DNA from: Streptomyces sp. NL15-2K
GTDB lineage: Bacteria; Actinomycetota; Actinomycetes; Streptomycetales; Streptomycetaceae
Direction of reading: 5' to 3'
DNA length: 64,000 bases
Assembly (NCBI RefSeq): GCF_030551255.1
Contig: NZ_CP130630.1
Coordinates: 9,051,001 to 9,115,000 of the forward strand
How positions within the stretch are numbered: position 1 is the first letter of the stretch; every line of letters begins with the position of its first letter. Position numbers and translations under genes: made by a program. Under the pieces are notes generated by a model. That model was not told where the DNA came from. It did no database searches and was given only the letters and a program-made list of their open reading frames with translations. This document shows, in pieces, positions 25,779 through 33,476 of this stretch.

Positions 25779-26888
25779 TCAGCCGACGCCGAGACCGGCG
25801 TCGTCGACCGGGCTTGCGCCCTCGGCCTTGAGGACCTTGTTGAGCAGCGTGAGGTCGTAGATGCCCTTCAGGTCGGGCTTCTGAAGCAGGCCGGCCTTGA
25901 CCGCGTGCTCCGCCTCGGTGTTGAGGGTGGAGGCCAGCGGGTCGTCGGTGAACTGGATCGACTTCCAGGCCGGGTCCAGGACGTCCGCCGGGAGGGCCTT
26001 GCCGGAGTCGGTCTCCAGCTGCTTGTTCGCCGAGGCCTTCGCCTCGTCCGGGTGCGCGTTGATCCACTTGTTGGTCTCGACCGAGGCCTTCAGCACCGCC
26101 TCGACGGCCTTCGGGTGCTGCTTGAGGAATTCCTGCCGCACGATGATGTTCGTGATCACGAACTTCTTGTCCGGCCACAGCGTCGCCTCGTCCAGCAGCA
26201 CCTTGCCGCCCTCGGCGACCAGCTTCGACGCGGTCGGCTCCGGCACCCAGGCACCATCGACGGAACCGGCCTTGAAGGCGTCCGGGGTGACCTTGTTGTC
26301 ACTGCGTACGACCGTGACGTCGCCCTCGCCGCTCTGCGGGTCGACCTTCCATCCTTGGTCCGCGATCCAGTTGAGGAAGGCCACGTCCTGCGTGTTGCCC
26401 AGCTGGGGAGTGGCGATCTTCTTGCCCTTGATGTCCTTCAGGGACTTGATCTTGTCCGGATTGACCACGAGCTTCACACCGCCGGACGCCGAACCGCCGA
26501 TGATGCGCAGGTTCTTGCCCTGGGACTTGACGTAACCGTTGATCGCCGGGGAGGGGCCGATCCAGCCGATGTCGAGGGAACCCGAGTTGAGCGCCTCGAT
26601 CTCGGAGGGGCCGGCGTTGAAGATCGCGGGGTCGACCTTGGTGGCCCCCAGCTCCTTCTGGAAGAAGCCCTTCTGCATTCCGACCAGCGCGGTCGCGTGG
26701 GTCAGGTTGCCGAAGTAGCCGATCTTGACGGAGTCGAGACCGTCGATCTTCTTCGCCCCGGCGGCGACCTTGGCGGTGCCGTCGTCCTTGGCCTGGGAGC
26801 CGTAGCCGCAGGCGGCGAGGGCGAGCAGGGGGAGCGTGGCGATCGCGATCATCCCGCGGCGCAGGAAGGCGGATCGGTTGGCAGGCAC
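25779..26888 (-). CDS. ssuA: Sulfonate-type substrate-binding lipoprotein
   Basis: 369 aa from GTG 26888 (AGAGGA ribosome-binding site). The signal is NRSAFLRRG followed by a hydrophobic core and a LAAC lipobox. The mature part has the SsuA/TauA fold: VKIGYFGNLTHATALVGMQKGFF, SLDIGWIGPSPAINGY and FKAGSVDGAWVPEPTAS. It captures sulfonates outside the membrane for the SsuBC importer. The substrate is inferred from the fold and the sulfur operon. Confidence 0.88.
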   Translation of the reverse strand: MPANRSAFLRRGMIAIATLPLLALAACGYGSQAKDDGTAKVAAGAKKIDGLDSVKIGYFGNLTHATALVGMQKGFFQKELGATKVDPAIFNAGPSEIEALNSGSLDIGWIGPSPAINGYVKSQGKNLRIIGGSASGGVKLVVNPDKIKSLKDIKGKKIATPQLGNTQDVAFLNWIADQGWKVDPQSGEGDVTVVRSDNKVTPDAFKAGSVDGAWVPEPTASKLVAEGGKVLLDEATLWPDKKFVITNIIVRQEFLKQHPKAVEAVLKASVETNKWINAHPDEAKASANKQLETDSGKALPADVLDPAWKSIQFTDDPLASTLNTEAEHAVKAGLLQKPDLKGIYDLTLLNKVLKAEGASPVDDAGLGVG

Positions 26889-27002
26889 GGGAGGTGTTCC
26901 TCTCGTTGGCCCGGCGGTCACGGTCTCAGGTCGTGGCCGGGAGCTCGGCAGGTTTTCGTCTACGGCGGTGGGGGGTGCGGGCGCGCGAGCGGTGCGCGTA
27001 CG

Positions 27003-27107
27003 TCAGCGCACACATCGCGCCACTCCGCCCTGCCCGCTGCCGAGAGCACCGCTGCCGACGCGGCCGCCCTCCTTCGCGAACGTGGAGTAGTAGTCGGTGG
27101 AGTTCAT
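27003..27107 (-). CDS. Possible 34-aa peptide between cysN and ssuA
   Basis: ATG 27107 starts 2 nt after the cysN stop (TGAGCATG). The reading frame gives MNSTDYYSTFAKEGG followed by a Gly-rich stretch ending RCVR, with one cysteine codon three codons before the stop. The tight spacing suggests coupling. A cysteine near the end recalls attenuation peptides, which could fine-tune the transporter genes. It could also be chance. Confidence 0.35.
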   Translation of the reverse strand: MNSTDYYSTFAKEGGRVGSGALGSGQGGVARCVR

Positions 27108-27109
27108 GC

Positions 27110-28444
27110 TCAGAAGTCCCACCCGTCGTCCTCGGCCGCGTCCTTGACGGGCTCCGGGGAGGCGAACGACTCGCCGACCATGCCGGCGGTGAGCGTGGTG
27201 CCGTCGTTCGGGTCGATGAGGATGAACGAACCGGTGCGCCGCGAGTCGGCGTAGGAGTCGACCGGCAGCGGCTCGGCGGTACGGATCTTCACCCGGCCGA
27301 TGTCGTTGGCGACGAGCTGCCCCGGGTGCGGGTGCAAGGACAGGTCGGCGAGCGTGAGCCGGGACGGGATGTCCTTCACGATCGCCTTGACCGTGCGGGT
27401 GCCGTGCTTGAGCAGCACGCGGTGGCCGACGGTGAGCGGCGCGTCGGCCACGTGGCAGACGGTGGCCTCGATGTCCTGGGTGGTCGGCGGCGCGTCCTTG
27501 CTGGGCACGATCAGGTCGCCGCGCGAGATGTCGATGTCGTCCTGAAGCAGGAGAGTGACCGACTGCGTGGTCCAGGCGACGTCGACCGGCTCGCCCAGGA
27601 GGTCGATGCCGGAGATCTTCGTCGAACGGCCGGACGGCAGGACCGTGATCTGCTCGCCGACGTGGAAGGAACCCGCCGCGATCTGGCCCGCGTAGCCCCG
27701 GTAGTCCGGGTTCTCGGCGGTCTGCGGCCGGATCACGTACTGCACGGGAAGGCGGGCGTGGCAGTGGCTCAGGTCGTGGGCGACCGGGACCGTCTCCAGG
27801 TGCTCCAGGACGGTCGGGCCGCCGTACCAGTCCATGTTCGCGGACGGTTCCACGACGTTGTCGCCGGCCAGCGCCGAGATCGGGATCGCGGTGACCTCCG
27901 GGACGCCCAGTTCGAGCGCGTACGCCGTGAACTCCTCGGCGATCGCGGCGAACACGGACTCCTGGTAGTCGACCAGGTCCATCTTGTTCACGGCGAGGAC
28001 CACGTGCGGCACCCGCAGCAGCGCGGCGAGCGCGGCGTGCCGGCGGGTCTGCTCGACGACGCCGTTGCGGGCGTCGATCAGGATCACCGTCAGCTCGGCG
28101 GTGGAGGCGCCGGTGACCATGTTGCGGGTGTACTGCACATGGCCGGGGGTGTCGGCGAGGATGAACCGCCTGCGCGGGGTGGCGAAGTAGCGGTAGGCCA
28201 CGTCGATCGTGATGCCCTGCTCGCGCTCGGCCCGCAGCCCGTCAGTAAGCAGCGCCAGGTCGGGACCTTCCTGACCGCGGTCCGCGGAGGCGCGCTCCAC
28301 CGCCTCCAACTGGTCGGTGAGGATCGACTTGGAGTCGTGCAGCAGGCGTCCGACGAGCGTGGACTTGCCGTCGTCGACGGAGCCCGCGGTGGCGAACCGC
28401 AGCAGGGTGGTGGCCGAGAGTTCCTCGGTCGTGAGCGTGCTCAT
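27110..28444 (-). CDS. cysN: Sulfate adenylyltransferase subunit 1 (GTPase)
   Basis: 444 aa, a usual actinobacterial length without a fused APS kinase. The EF-Tu-like GTPase motifs are G1 GSVDDGKST (about 21-29), G3 DTPGHVQYTRNM, and G4 NKMD. Beta-barrel domains 2 and 3 follow. Together with CysD it makes adenosine 5'-phosphosulfate from ATP and sulfate, driven by GTP hydrolysis. The cysD stop lies 2 nt before its start. Confidence 0.95.
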   Translation of the reverse strand: MSTLTTEELSATTLLRFATAGSVDDGKSTLVGRLLHDSKSILTDQLEAVERASADRGQEGPDLALLTDGLRAEREQGITIDVAYRYFATPRRRFILADTPGHVQYTRNMVTGASTAELTVILIDARNGVVEQTRRHAALAALLRVPHVVLAVNKMDLVDYQESVFAAIAEEFTAYALELGVPEVTAIPISALAGDNVVEPSANMDWYGGPTVLEHLETVPVAHDLSHCHARLPVQYVIRPQTAENPDYRGYAGQIAAGSFHVGEQITVLPSGRSTKISGIDLLGEPVDVAWTTQSVTLLLQDDIDISRGDLIVPSKDAPPTTQDIEATVCHVADAPLTVGHRVLLKHGTRTVKAIVKDIPSRLTLADLSLHPHPGQLVANDIGRVKIRTAEPLPVDSYADSRRTGSFILIDPNDGTTLTAGMVGESFASPEPVKDAAEDDGWDF

Positions 28445-28446
28445 GT

Positions 28447-29394
28447 TTAGAAGTACCCCTCGCGCTTGCGGTCTTCCATCGCGGCCTCGGAGAGCTTGTC
28501 GTCGGCGCGCGTCGCGCCCCGCTCGGTCAGCCGGGAGGCGGCGATCTCCGTGATCACGGCGTCCAGCGTGGTGGCGTCCGAGTCGACGGCACCCGTGCAG
28601 GACATGTCACCCACGGTGCGGTAGCGGACGAGGCGCTTCTCGACACTCTCGCCGTCCTTCGGCCCGCCCCACTCACCGGCGGTCAGCCACATGCCGGCCC
28701 GCTGGAACACCTCGCGCTCATGGGCGAAGTAGATCTCCGGCAGCTCGATGCCCTCGCGGGCGATGTACTGCCAGACGTCCAGTTCGGTCCAGTTGGACAG
28801 CGGGAAGACGCGGACGTGCTCGCCGGGGGCGTGCCGGCCGTTGTACAGGTTCCACAGCTCGGGCCGCTGCCGGCGCGGGTCCCACTGCGAGAACTCGTCC
28901 CGGAGGCTGAACACCCGCTCCTTGGCGCGGGCCTTCTCCTCGTCGCGACGGCCACCGCCGAACACCGCGTCGAACTTCTCGCTCTGGATCTTCTCGGTCA
29001 GCGGAAGGGTCTGCAGCGGGTTGCGGGTCCCGTCGGGGCGTTCGCGCAGCACACCGCGGTCGATGTAGTCCTGTACGGAGGCCACATGGAGGCGCAGCCC
29101 GTGCTTCTCGACCGTGCGGTCTCGGTAGTCGAGGACCTCGGGGAAGTTGTGCCCGGTGTCCACGTGCAGCAGGGAGAAGGGGATCGGGGCGGGGGTGAAC
29201 GCCTTCAGCGCCAGATGCAGCATGACGATGGAGTCCTTGCCGCCGGAGAAGAGAATCACCGGCCGCTCGAACTCGCCCGCCACCTCGCGGAAGATGTGCA
29301 CCGCCTCGGACTCCAGCGCGTCCAGGTGCGAGAGGGCGTACGAGGAATCCGTACCTTCATCGCCCCCCGCCACCGTGGCTACGGTCGTCGTCAT
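28447..29394 (-). CDS. cysD: Sulfate adenylyltransferase subunit 2
   Basis: 315 aa. ATG 29394 overlaps the cysC stop (ATGA). The PP-loop VILFSGGKDSIVMLHL, the LLHVDTGHNFPE stretch, the AVFGGGRRDEEKARAKER segment and the NWTELDVWQYI region are all diagnostic of CysD. It is the catalytic subunit that adenylates sulfate in complex with CysN. Confidence 0.96.
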   Translation of the reverse strand: MTTTVATVAGGDEGTDSSYALSHLDALESEAVHIFREVAGEFERPVILFSGGKDSIVMLHLALKAFTPAPIPFSLLHVDTGHNFPEVLDYRDRTVEKHGLRLHVASVQDYIDRGVLRERPDGTRNPLQTLPLTEKIQSEKFDAVFGGGRRDEEKARAKERVFSLRDEFSQWDPRRQRPELWNLYNGRHAPGEHVRVFPLSNWTELDVWQYIAREGIELPEIYFAHEREVFQRAGMWLTAGEWGGPKDGESVEKRLVRYRTVGDMSCTGAVDSDATTLDAVITEIAASRLTERGATRADDKLSEAAMEDRKREGYF

Positions 29395-29927
29395 GCCAGT
29401 CCCCTTTCGGTGAGCAGCGAGTGGACCGCCGCGGCGGACTCCTGCACGGTCTGGTGCTGCGACTCGATCCGCAGGTCGGGCGACTCGGGCTCCTCGTACG
29501 GGTCGTCGACGCCGGTCAGCCCGGACAGTTCGCCCGCGGCCTGCTTGGCGTACAGACCCTTCACGTCCCGTACGGAGCACACCTCGACCGGAGTCGCCAC
29601 GTGCACCTCCACGTACGCCGACCCGCTCTCCTGGTGGCGCTTGCGCACGGCTTCGCGGCTGTCCGCGTAGGGCGCGATGACCGGGACGAGCGCCTTGACG
29701 CCGTTGCGGGCGAGCAGTTCGGCGACGAAGCCGATGCGCTGCACGTTGGTGTGCCGGTCCTCGCGGCTGAAGCCGAGGCCCGCCGAGATGAACTCGCGGA
29801 TCTCGTCGCCGTCGAGCACCTCGACGAGGTGGCCCTCCGCACGGAGCCGGCCGGCCAGCTCGTGCGCGATGGTGGTCTTGCCGGCACTCGGCAGACCCGT
29901 GAGCCAGATGGTGGCTCCGGTCGTCAC
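29391..29927 (-). CDS. cysC: Adenylylsulfate (APS) kinase
   Basis: 178 aa from GTG 29927, preferred for its TCAGGAGA ribosome-binding site; ATG 29960, overlapping the cysH stop, would add 11 residues. P-loop GLPSAGKTTIA, DGDEIREF, GFSREDRHTNVQRIGFVA and KGLYAKQAAGEL are family signatures. It makes PAPS from APS. Its presence next to a CysH with an Fe-S APS-reductase signature means APS can be sent either to PAPS or directly to reduction. Confidence 0.94.
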   Translation of the reverse strand: MTTGATIWLTGLPSAGKTTIAHELAGRLRAEGHLVEVLDGDEIREFISAGLGFSREDRHTNVQRIGFVAELLARNGVKALVPVIAPYADSREAVRKRHQESGSAYVEVHVATPVEVCSVRDVKGLYAKQAAGELSGLTGVDDPYEEPESPDLRIESQHQTVQESAAAVHSLLTERGLA

Positions 29928-29956
29928 GTGTGTCTCCTGACGTGTCTCGGTGATCG

Positions 29957-30667
29957 TCATCCGTGCAGCCCGCACTCGGTCTTGGACCGGCCCGCCCAGC
30001 GGCCGGCGCGCGCGTCCTCGCCCTCCAGGACGCGGCGGGTGCAGGGAGCGCAGCCGACGGAGGCGTAACCGTCCATCAGCAGCGGGTTGGTCAGGACGCC
30101 GTGTTCGGCGACGTACGCGTCCACGTCGTCCTGGGTCCAGCGGGCGATCGGGGAGATCTTGACCTTCTGCCGCTTGTCGTCCCAGCCGACGACCGGGGTG
30201 TCGGCCCGGGTCGGGGACTCGTCGCGGCGCAGACCGGTCGCCCAGGCCAGGTAGTTCTTCAGCCCCCGCTCCAGAGGCTCCACCTTGCGCATGGCGCAGC
30301 ACAGGTCGGGGTCGCGGTCGTGCAGCTTGGGGCCGTACTCCGCGTCCTGCTCGGCGACCGTCCGGCGCGGGGTGAGCGTGATGACGTTGACGTCCATCAC
30401 GGCCTCGACCGCGTCCCGGGTGCCGATGGTTTCCGGGAAGTGGTAGCCGGTGTCGAGGAAGACGACGTCGACGCCCTTCAGCACGCGGGACGCCAGGTGG
30501 GCGACGACCGCGTCCTCCATCGAGGAGGTCACGCAGAACTGCTTGCCGAAGGTGTCGACCGCCCACTGGAGGATCTCCAGCGCGGTGGCGTTCTCCAGGT
30601 CGCGGCCCGCCTGTTCGGCGAGCGCCTTGAGATCCGCTGTCGTGCGCTCTTCCTGAGTCGTGGTCAT
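29957..30667 (-). CDS. cysH: APS/PAPS reductase with Fe-S cysteine motifs
   Basis: 236 aa. VTSSMEDAVVAHLA replaces the usual SGGKDS-like loop, and DTGYHFPET is present. CCAMRKVEPL and the later CAPC, together with the C-terminal ECGLHG, are diagnostic. The CC...CxxC set binds a [4Fe-4S] cluster in the APS-using (plant/assimilatory) class, and the ECGLH cysteine is the catalytic nucleophile. APS is therefore the expected substrate even though cysC is adjacent. It is coupled to the small upstream gene by an ATGA overlap. Confidence 0.93.
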   Translation of the reverse strand: MTTTQEERTTADLKALAEQAGRDLENATALEILQWAVDTFGKQFCVTSSMEDAVVAHLASRVLKGVDVVFLDTGYHFPETIGTRDAVEAVMDVNVITLTPRRTVAEQDAEYGPKLHDRDPDLCCAMRKVEPLERGLKNYLAWATGLRRDESPTRADTPVVGWDDKRQKVKISPIARWTQDDVDAYVAEHGVLTNPLLMDGYASVGCAPCTRRVLEGEDARAGRWAGRSKTECGLHG

Positions 30668-30852
30668 ATCTGATCTCCCCCTGCCTCGGTGGGTCGAAGT
30701 CCGCGGGCGAGCAGCCCGAGGAACTTCAACTGGAATGCGCGGTTGCACGCCGCGCATTCCCACGCGCCGTGGCTGCCTTCCAGGGCTTCGCTCGGACGAA
30801 GGTCCTCGTCACCGCAGTAGGGGCAGTAGAAGGGGGCGGCCCGCTCACTCAT
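30664..30852 (-). CDS. 62-aa four-cysteine protein (CysX-like)
   Basis: Contains CPYCGDEDLRPSEALEG and WECAACNRAFQLKFLGL, that is two CxxC pairs separated by about 22 residues. Both ends overlap neighbours as ATGA, locking it between sulfite reductase and cysH. Corynebacterial sulfur operons have a small ferredoxin-like cysX gene in exactly this place. This product could feed electrons or be a zinc ribbon that assists one of the two reductases. Two CxxC motifs alone do not separate these options. Confidence 0.8.
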   Translation of the reverse strand: MSERAAPFYCPYCGDEDLRPSEALEGSHGAWECAACNRAFQLKFLGLLARGLRPTEAGGDQI

Positions 30853-32546
30853 GACAACGCCTCCTCGGAAGCCCGCGCGGCCCACGTCGCGAACCGCTCG
30901 CCGTCCTCGCGCTCGGCCTGGAACCGCTTCAGGACGCGCTCCACGTAGTCGGGCAGTTCCTCCGCCGTGACCTTCAGGCCGCGCACCTTGCGGCCGAAGC
31001 CGGCCTCCAGACCGAGCGCGCCGCCCAGGTGCACCTGGTAGCCCTCGACCTGCTCGCCCTGATCGTTGAGGACGAGCTGGCCCTTGAGACCGATGTCCGC
31101 CACCTGGATACGCGCGCAGGCGTTCGGGCAGCCGTTGAGGTTGATGGTGATCGGCTCGTCGAAGTCCGGGATACGGCGCTCCAGCTCGTCGATCAGCGAG
31201 GCGCCGCGCGCCTTGGTCTCGACGATGGCGAGCTTGCAGTACTCGATGCCGGTGCAGGCCATCGTGCCGCGCCGGAAGGGGGAGGGCTTGGCCGTCAGGT
31301 CGAGCGCCTCCAGGGCCTCGACCAGCGACTGGACCTGCGCCTCCTCGACGTCGAGCACGATCATCTTCTGCTCGACGGTGGTGCGGACCCGGCCCGAGCC
31401 GTGCGCCTCGGCGAGCTCGGCGATCTTCGTGAGCGTGGCGCCGTCGACGCGGCCGACGCGCGGGGCGAAACCGACGTAGAAGCGGCCGTCGTTCTGCCGG
31501 TGCACGCCGACGTGGTCGCGCCAGCGCTCCACGGGCTGGGCGGGGGCGGGGCCGTCGACCAGCTCGCGCTTGAGGTACTCGTCCTGAAGGACCTGGCGGA
31601 ACTTCTCCGGCCCCCAGTCGGCGACCAGGAACTTCAGGCGGGCGCGGGTGCGCAGCCGCCGGTAGCCGTGGTCGCGGAAGATCGAGATGACGCCCTCGTA
31701 GACGTCCGGGACCTCGTCCAGCGGCACCCAGGCGCCGAGCCGGACGCCGATCTTCGGGTTGGTGGACAGGCCGCCGCCGACCCACAGGTCGAAGCCGGGG
31801 CCGTGCTCGGGGTGGTTCACGCCGACGAAGGCGACGTCGTTGATCTCGTGCGCCACGTCGAGCAGCGGCGAGCCGGAGATCGCGGACTTGAACTTGCGGG
31901 GCAGGTTCGAGAAGTCCTTGTTGCCGATGATGCGGCGCTGGATCTCCTCGATCGCCGGGGTGCCGTCGATGATCTCGTCCGCGGCGATCCCGGCGACGGG
32001 CGAGCCGAGGACGACGCGGGGCGTGTCACCGCAGGCCTCGGTGGTGGACAGGCCGACCGCCTCGAGCCGGTTCCAGATCTCGGGCACGTCCTCGATCCGG
32101 ATCCAGTGGTACTGCACGTTCTGCCGGTCCGTGATGTCGGCGGTCCCGCGCGCGAACTCCTGCGAGATCTCCCCGATCACGCGCAGCTGCCGCGTGGTCA
32201 GCCGGCCGCCGTCGATGCGGACCCGCAGCATGAAGTACTCGTCGTCCAGCTCCTCCGGCTCCAGGATCGCGGTCTTGCCGCCGTCGATCCCGGGCTTGCG
32301 CTGGGTGTACAGGCCCCACCAGCGCATCCGGCCGCGCAGGTCGTTCGGGTCGATGGAGTCGAAGCCGCGCTTGGAGTAGATCGTCTCAATGCGTGTCCGC
32401 ACATTGAGACCGTCGTCGTCCTTCTTGAACTGCTCGTTGCCGTTCAGCGGGGTGAAGTGCCCCGCGGCCCACTGGCCTTCACCGCGGTGACGGCTCACCT
32501 TGCGGCGGGGAGTCGCGGCGGCAGGCTTCTGCGGGTTGGCGGCCAT
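30849..32546 (-). CDS. sirA: Ferredoxin-dependent siroheme sulfite reductase
   Basis: 565 aa from ATG 32546. It has two ferrodoxin-reductase-like halves. The siroheme-[4Fe-4S] ligands are CTGIEYC (Cys-x5-Cys) and NLNGCPNAC (Cys-x3-Cys). Substrate-binding Arg/Lys stretches include RQNVQYHWIRIED and PRKFKSAISGSP. Tyr80 and Cys172 lie 92 residues apart, the same spacing as the covalently linked Tyr-Cys pair known in the mycobacterial enzyme. It reduces sulfite to sulfide and is the first enzyme gene of the operon, behind a leader peptide. Confidence 0.94.
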   Translation of the reverse strand: MAANPQKPAAATPRRKVSRHRGEGQWAAGHFTPLNGNEQFKKDDDGLNVRTRIETIYSKRGFDSIDPNDLRGRMRWWGLYTQRKPGIDGGKTAILEPEELDDEYFMLRVRIDGGRLTTRQLRVIGEISQEFARGTADITDRQNVQYHWIRIEDVPEIWNRLEAVGLSTTEACGDTPRVVLGSPVAGIAADEIIDGTPAIEEIQRRIIGNKDFSNLPRKFKSAISGSPLLDVAHEINDVAFVGVNHPEHGPGFDLWVGGGLSTNPKIGVRLGAWVPLDEVPDVYEGVISIFRDHGYRRLRTRARLKFLVADWGPEKFRQVLQDEYLKRELVDGPAPAQPVERWRDHVGVHRQNDGRFYVGFAPRVGRVDGATLTKIAELAEAHGSGRVRTTVEQKMIVLDVEEAQVQSLVEALEALDLTAKPSPFRRGTMACTGIEYCKLAIVETKARGASLIDELERRIPDFDEPITINLNGCPNACARIQVADIGLKGQLVLNDQGEQVEGYQVHLGGALGLEAGFGRKVRGLKVTAEELPDYVERVLKRFQAEREDGERFATWAARASEEALS

Positions 32547-32675
32547 GGTTGATACGTCCTTCGGGACAGGCGGGAAAGCGGCTCTGACCTGCGCATACGG
32601 GCGCATGGGCATAAGGGCGCGTCTTTGCGCGGAATGAGAGGGGAAGTCAGGAATTGTCGGGCGGGGCTGGGGCTG

Positions 32676-32759
32676 TCAGCTTGCCGGACAGATGGCGCTG
32701 GACATGCGGCCGAGGTCGACGTGCCGCCGACTCACCAAGGCAATCCCAGTTCCAGACAT
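32676..32759 (-). CDS. 27-aa cysteine-containing leader peptide of the sulfur operon
   Basis: ATG 32759 to TGA 32676 encodes MSGTGIALVSRRHVDLGRM then SSAICPAS. The RRHVDL ... SSAIC pattern matches the small leader peptides found before actinobacterial sulfur genes. It ends 129 nt before the sirA start. A cysteine codon (TGT) four codons from the end makes ribosome pausing sensitive to Cys-tRNA, so cysteine-responsive attenuation of the operon is the likely role. No classical terminator hairpin was mapped in the gap. Confidence 0.8.
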   Translation of the reverse strand: MSGTGIALVSRRHVDLGRMSSAICPAS

Positions 32760-32781
32760 GACGGAAGCGTGTCATGGCGAT

Positions 32782-32840
32782 CTGGACACAGTCCAGCTTT
32801 GTCCGCGATGCGGACATCCTTGTCCCAAAAAGTGAGACAA
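32782..32840 (-). promoter_or_regulatory. Three tandem inverted repeats upstream of the leader peptide
   Basis: CTGGAC-ACA-GTCCAG (32782-32796), TGTCCGC-GAT-GCGGACA (32800-32816) and TTGTC-N11-GACAA (32820-32840) share a TGTCC/GGACA half-site. They lie 23-81 bp upstream of the leader start, where the promoter must be. They probably bind a sulfur- or redox-responsive regulator cooperatively, but the protein is unknown. Confidence 0.5.
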
Positions 32841-32886
32841 GCGTGGTGTCGGTCACACCCGGCGGACCGCACGGTGTCCGCGCAGG

Positions 32887-33459
32887 TCAGACGGGGTACG
32901 CCCCAGGCCAGGGTCCCGGCGCGGTGACCTGCGGTTCCTCCTCGACCTCGGTGTCGAAGAGCTTGAAGCCACGGCGCAGATAGTTGTCCAACGCGTGCTC
33001 GCTGTCCAGGCTGCATGTATGCAGCCACACCCGCTTGGTCGGCGTCCGTCCGGGCCAGCGGTCCGCGAGGTCCCAGGCGCGCGCGGCGCCGTACGACAGC
33101 AGGTGCCCGCCGATCCGCCGCCCGCGGAAGGCCGGGATCAGCCCGAAGTAGACGATCTCCACGACCCCGTCGTCCTGCGGCTCCAGCTCCGCGTACCCCG
33201 CGGGCGTCCCCCGGTCGTGGGCCACCCACGTCTCCACGCCCGGCCGGTCCAGATGCTCCTGCCACCGCGCGTACGTCCAGCCCAGCCGGTCGATCCAGTT
33301 GATGTCCCCGCCCACGGACGCGTACAGGAAACGGCTGAACTCGGGCGAGGGCACCTCGGAGCGGACGATCCGCACGTCCCCCTGCGGCACGGCGGCCGGG
33401 AGGAGGTCGGTGGGGGCGGTCTGCTCCAGGGACCAGGTGGTCACGGGGATGTTGGCCAT
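32887..33459 (-). CDS. GNAT-family N-acetyltransferase
   Basis: 190 aa. The acetyl-CoA binding motif A is visible as VEIVYFGLIPAFRGRRIGGHLLSYG (the RGRRIG loop at about 115). It is preceded by the WVAHDRGTPAGYAELE strand pair and followed by VWLHTCSLDSEHALDNYLRRGFKLF, typical of GNAT motif B. The substrate cannot be assigned. It lies 17 nt downstream of the secreted-protein gene on the same strand and may be cotranscribed with it. Confidence 0.85.
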   Translation of the reverse strand: MANIPVTTWSLEQTAPTDLLPAAVPQGDVRIVRSEVPSPEFSRFLYASVGGDINWIDRLGWTYARWQEHLDRPGVETWVAHDRGTPAGYAELEPQDDGVVEIVYFGLIPAFRGRRIGGHLLSYGAARAWDLADRWPGRTPTKRVWLHTCSLDSEHALDNYLRRGFKLFDTEVEEEPQVTAPGPWPGAYPV

Positions 33460-33476
33460 GATGGTCAGGGAATCAT

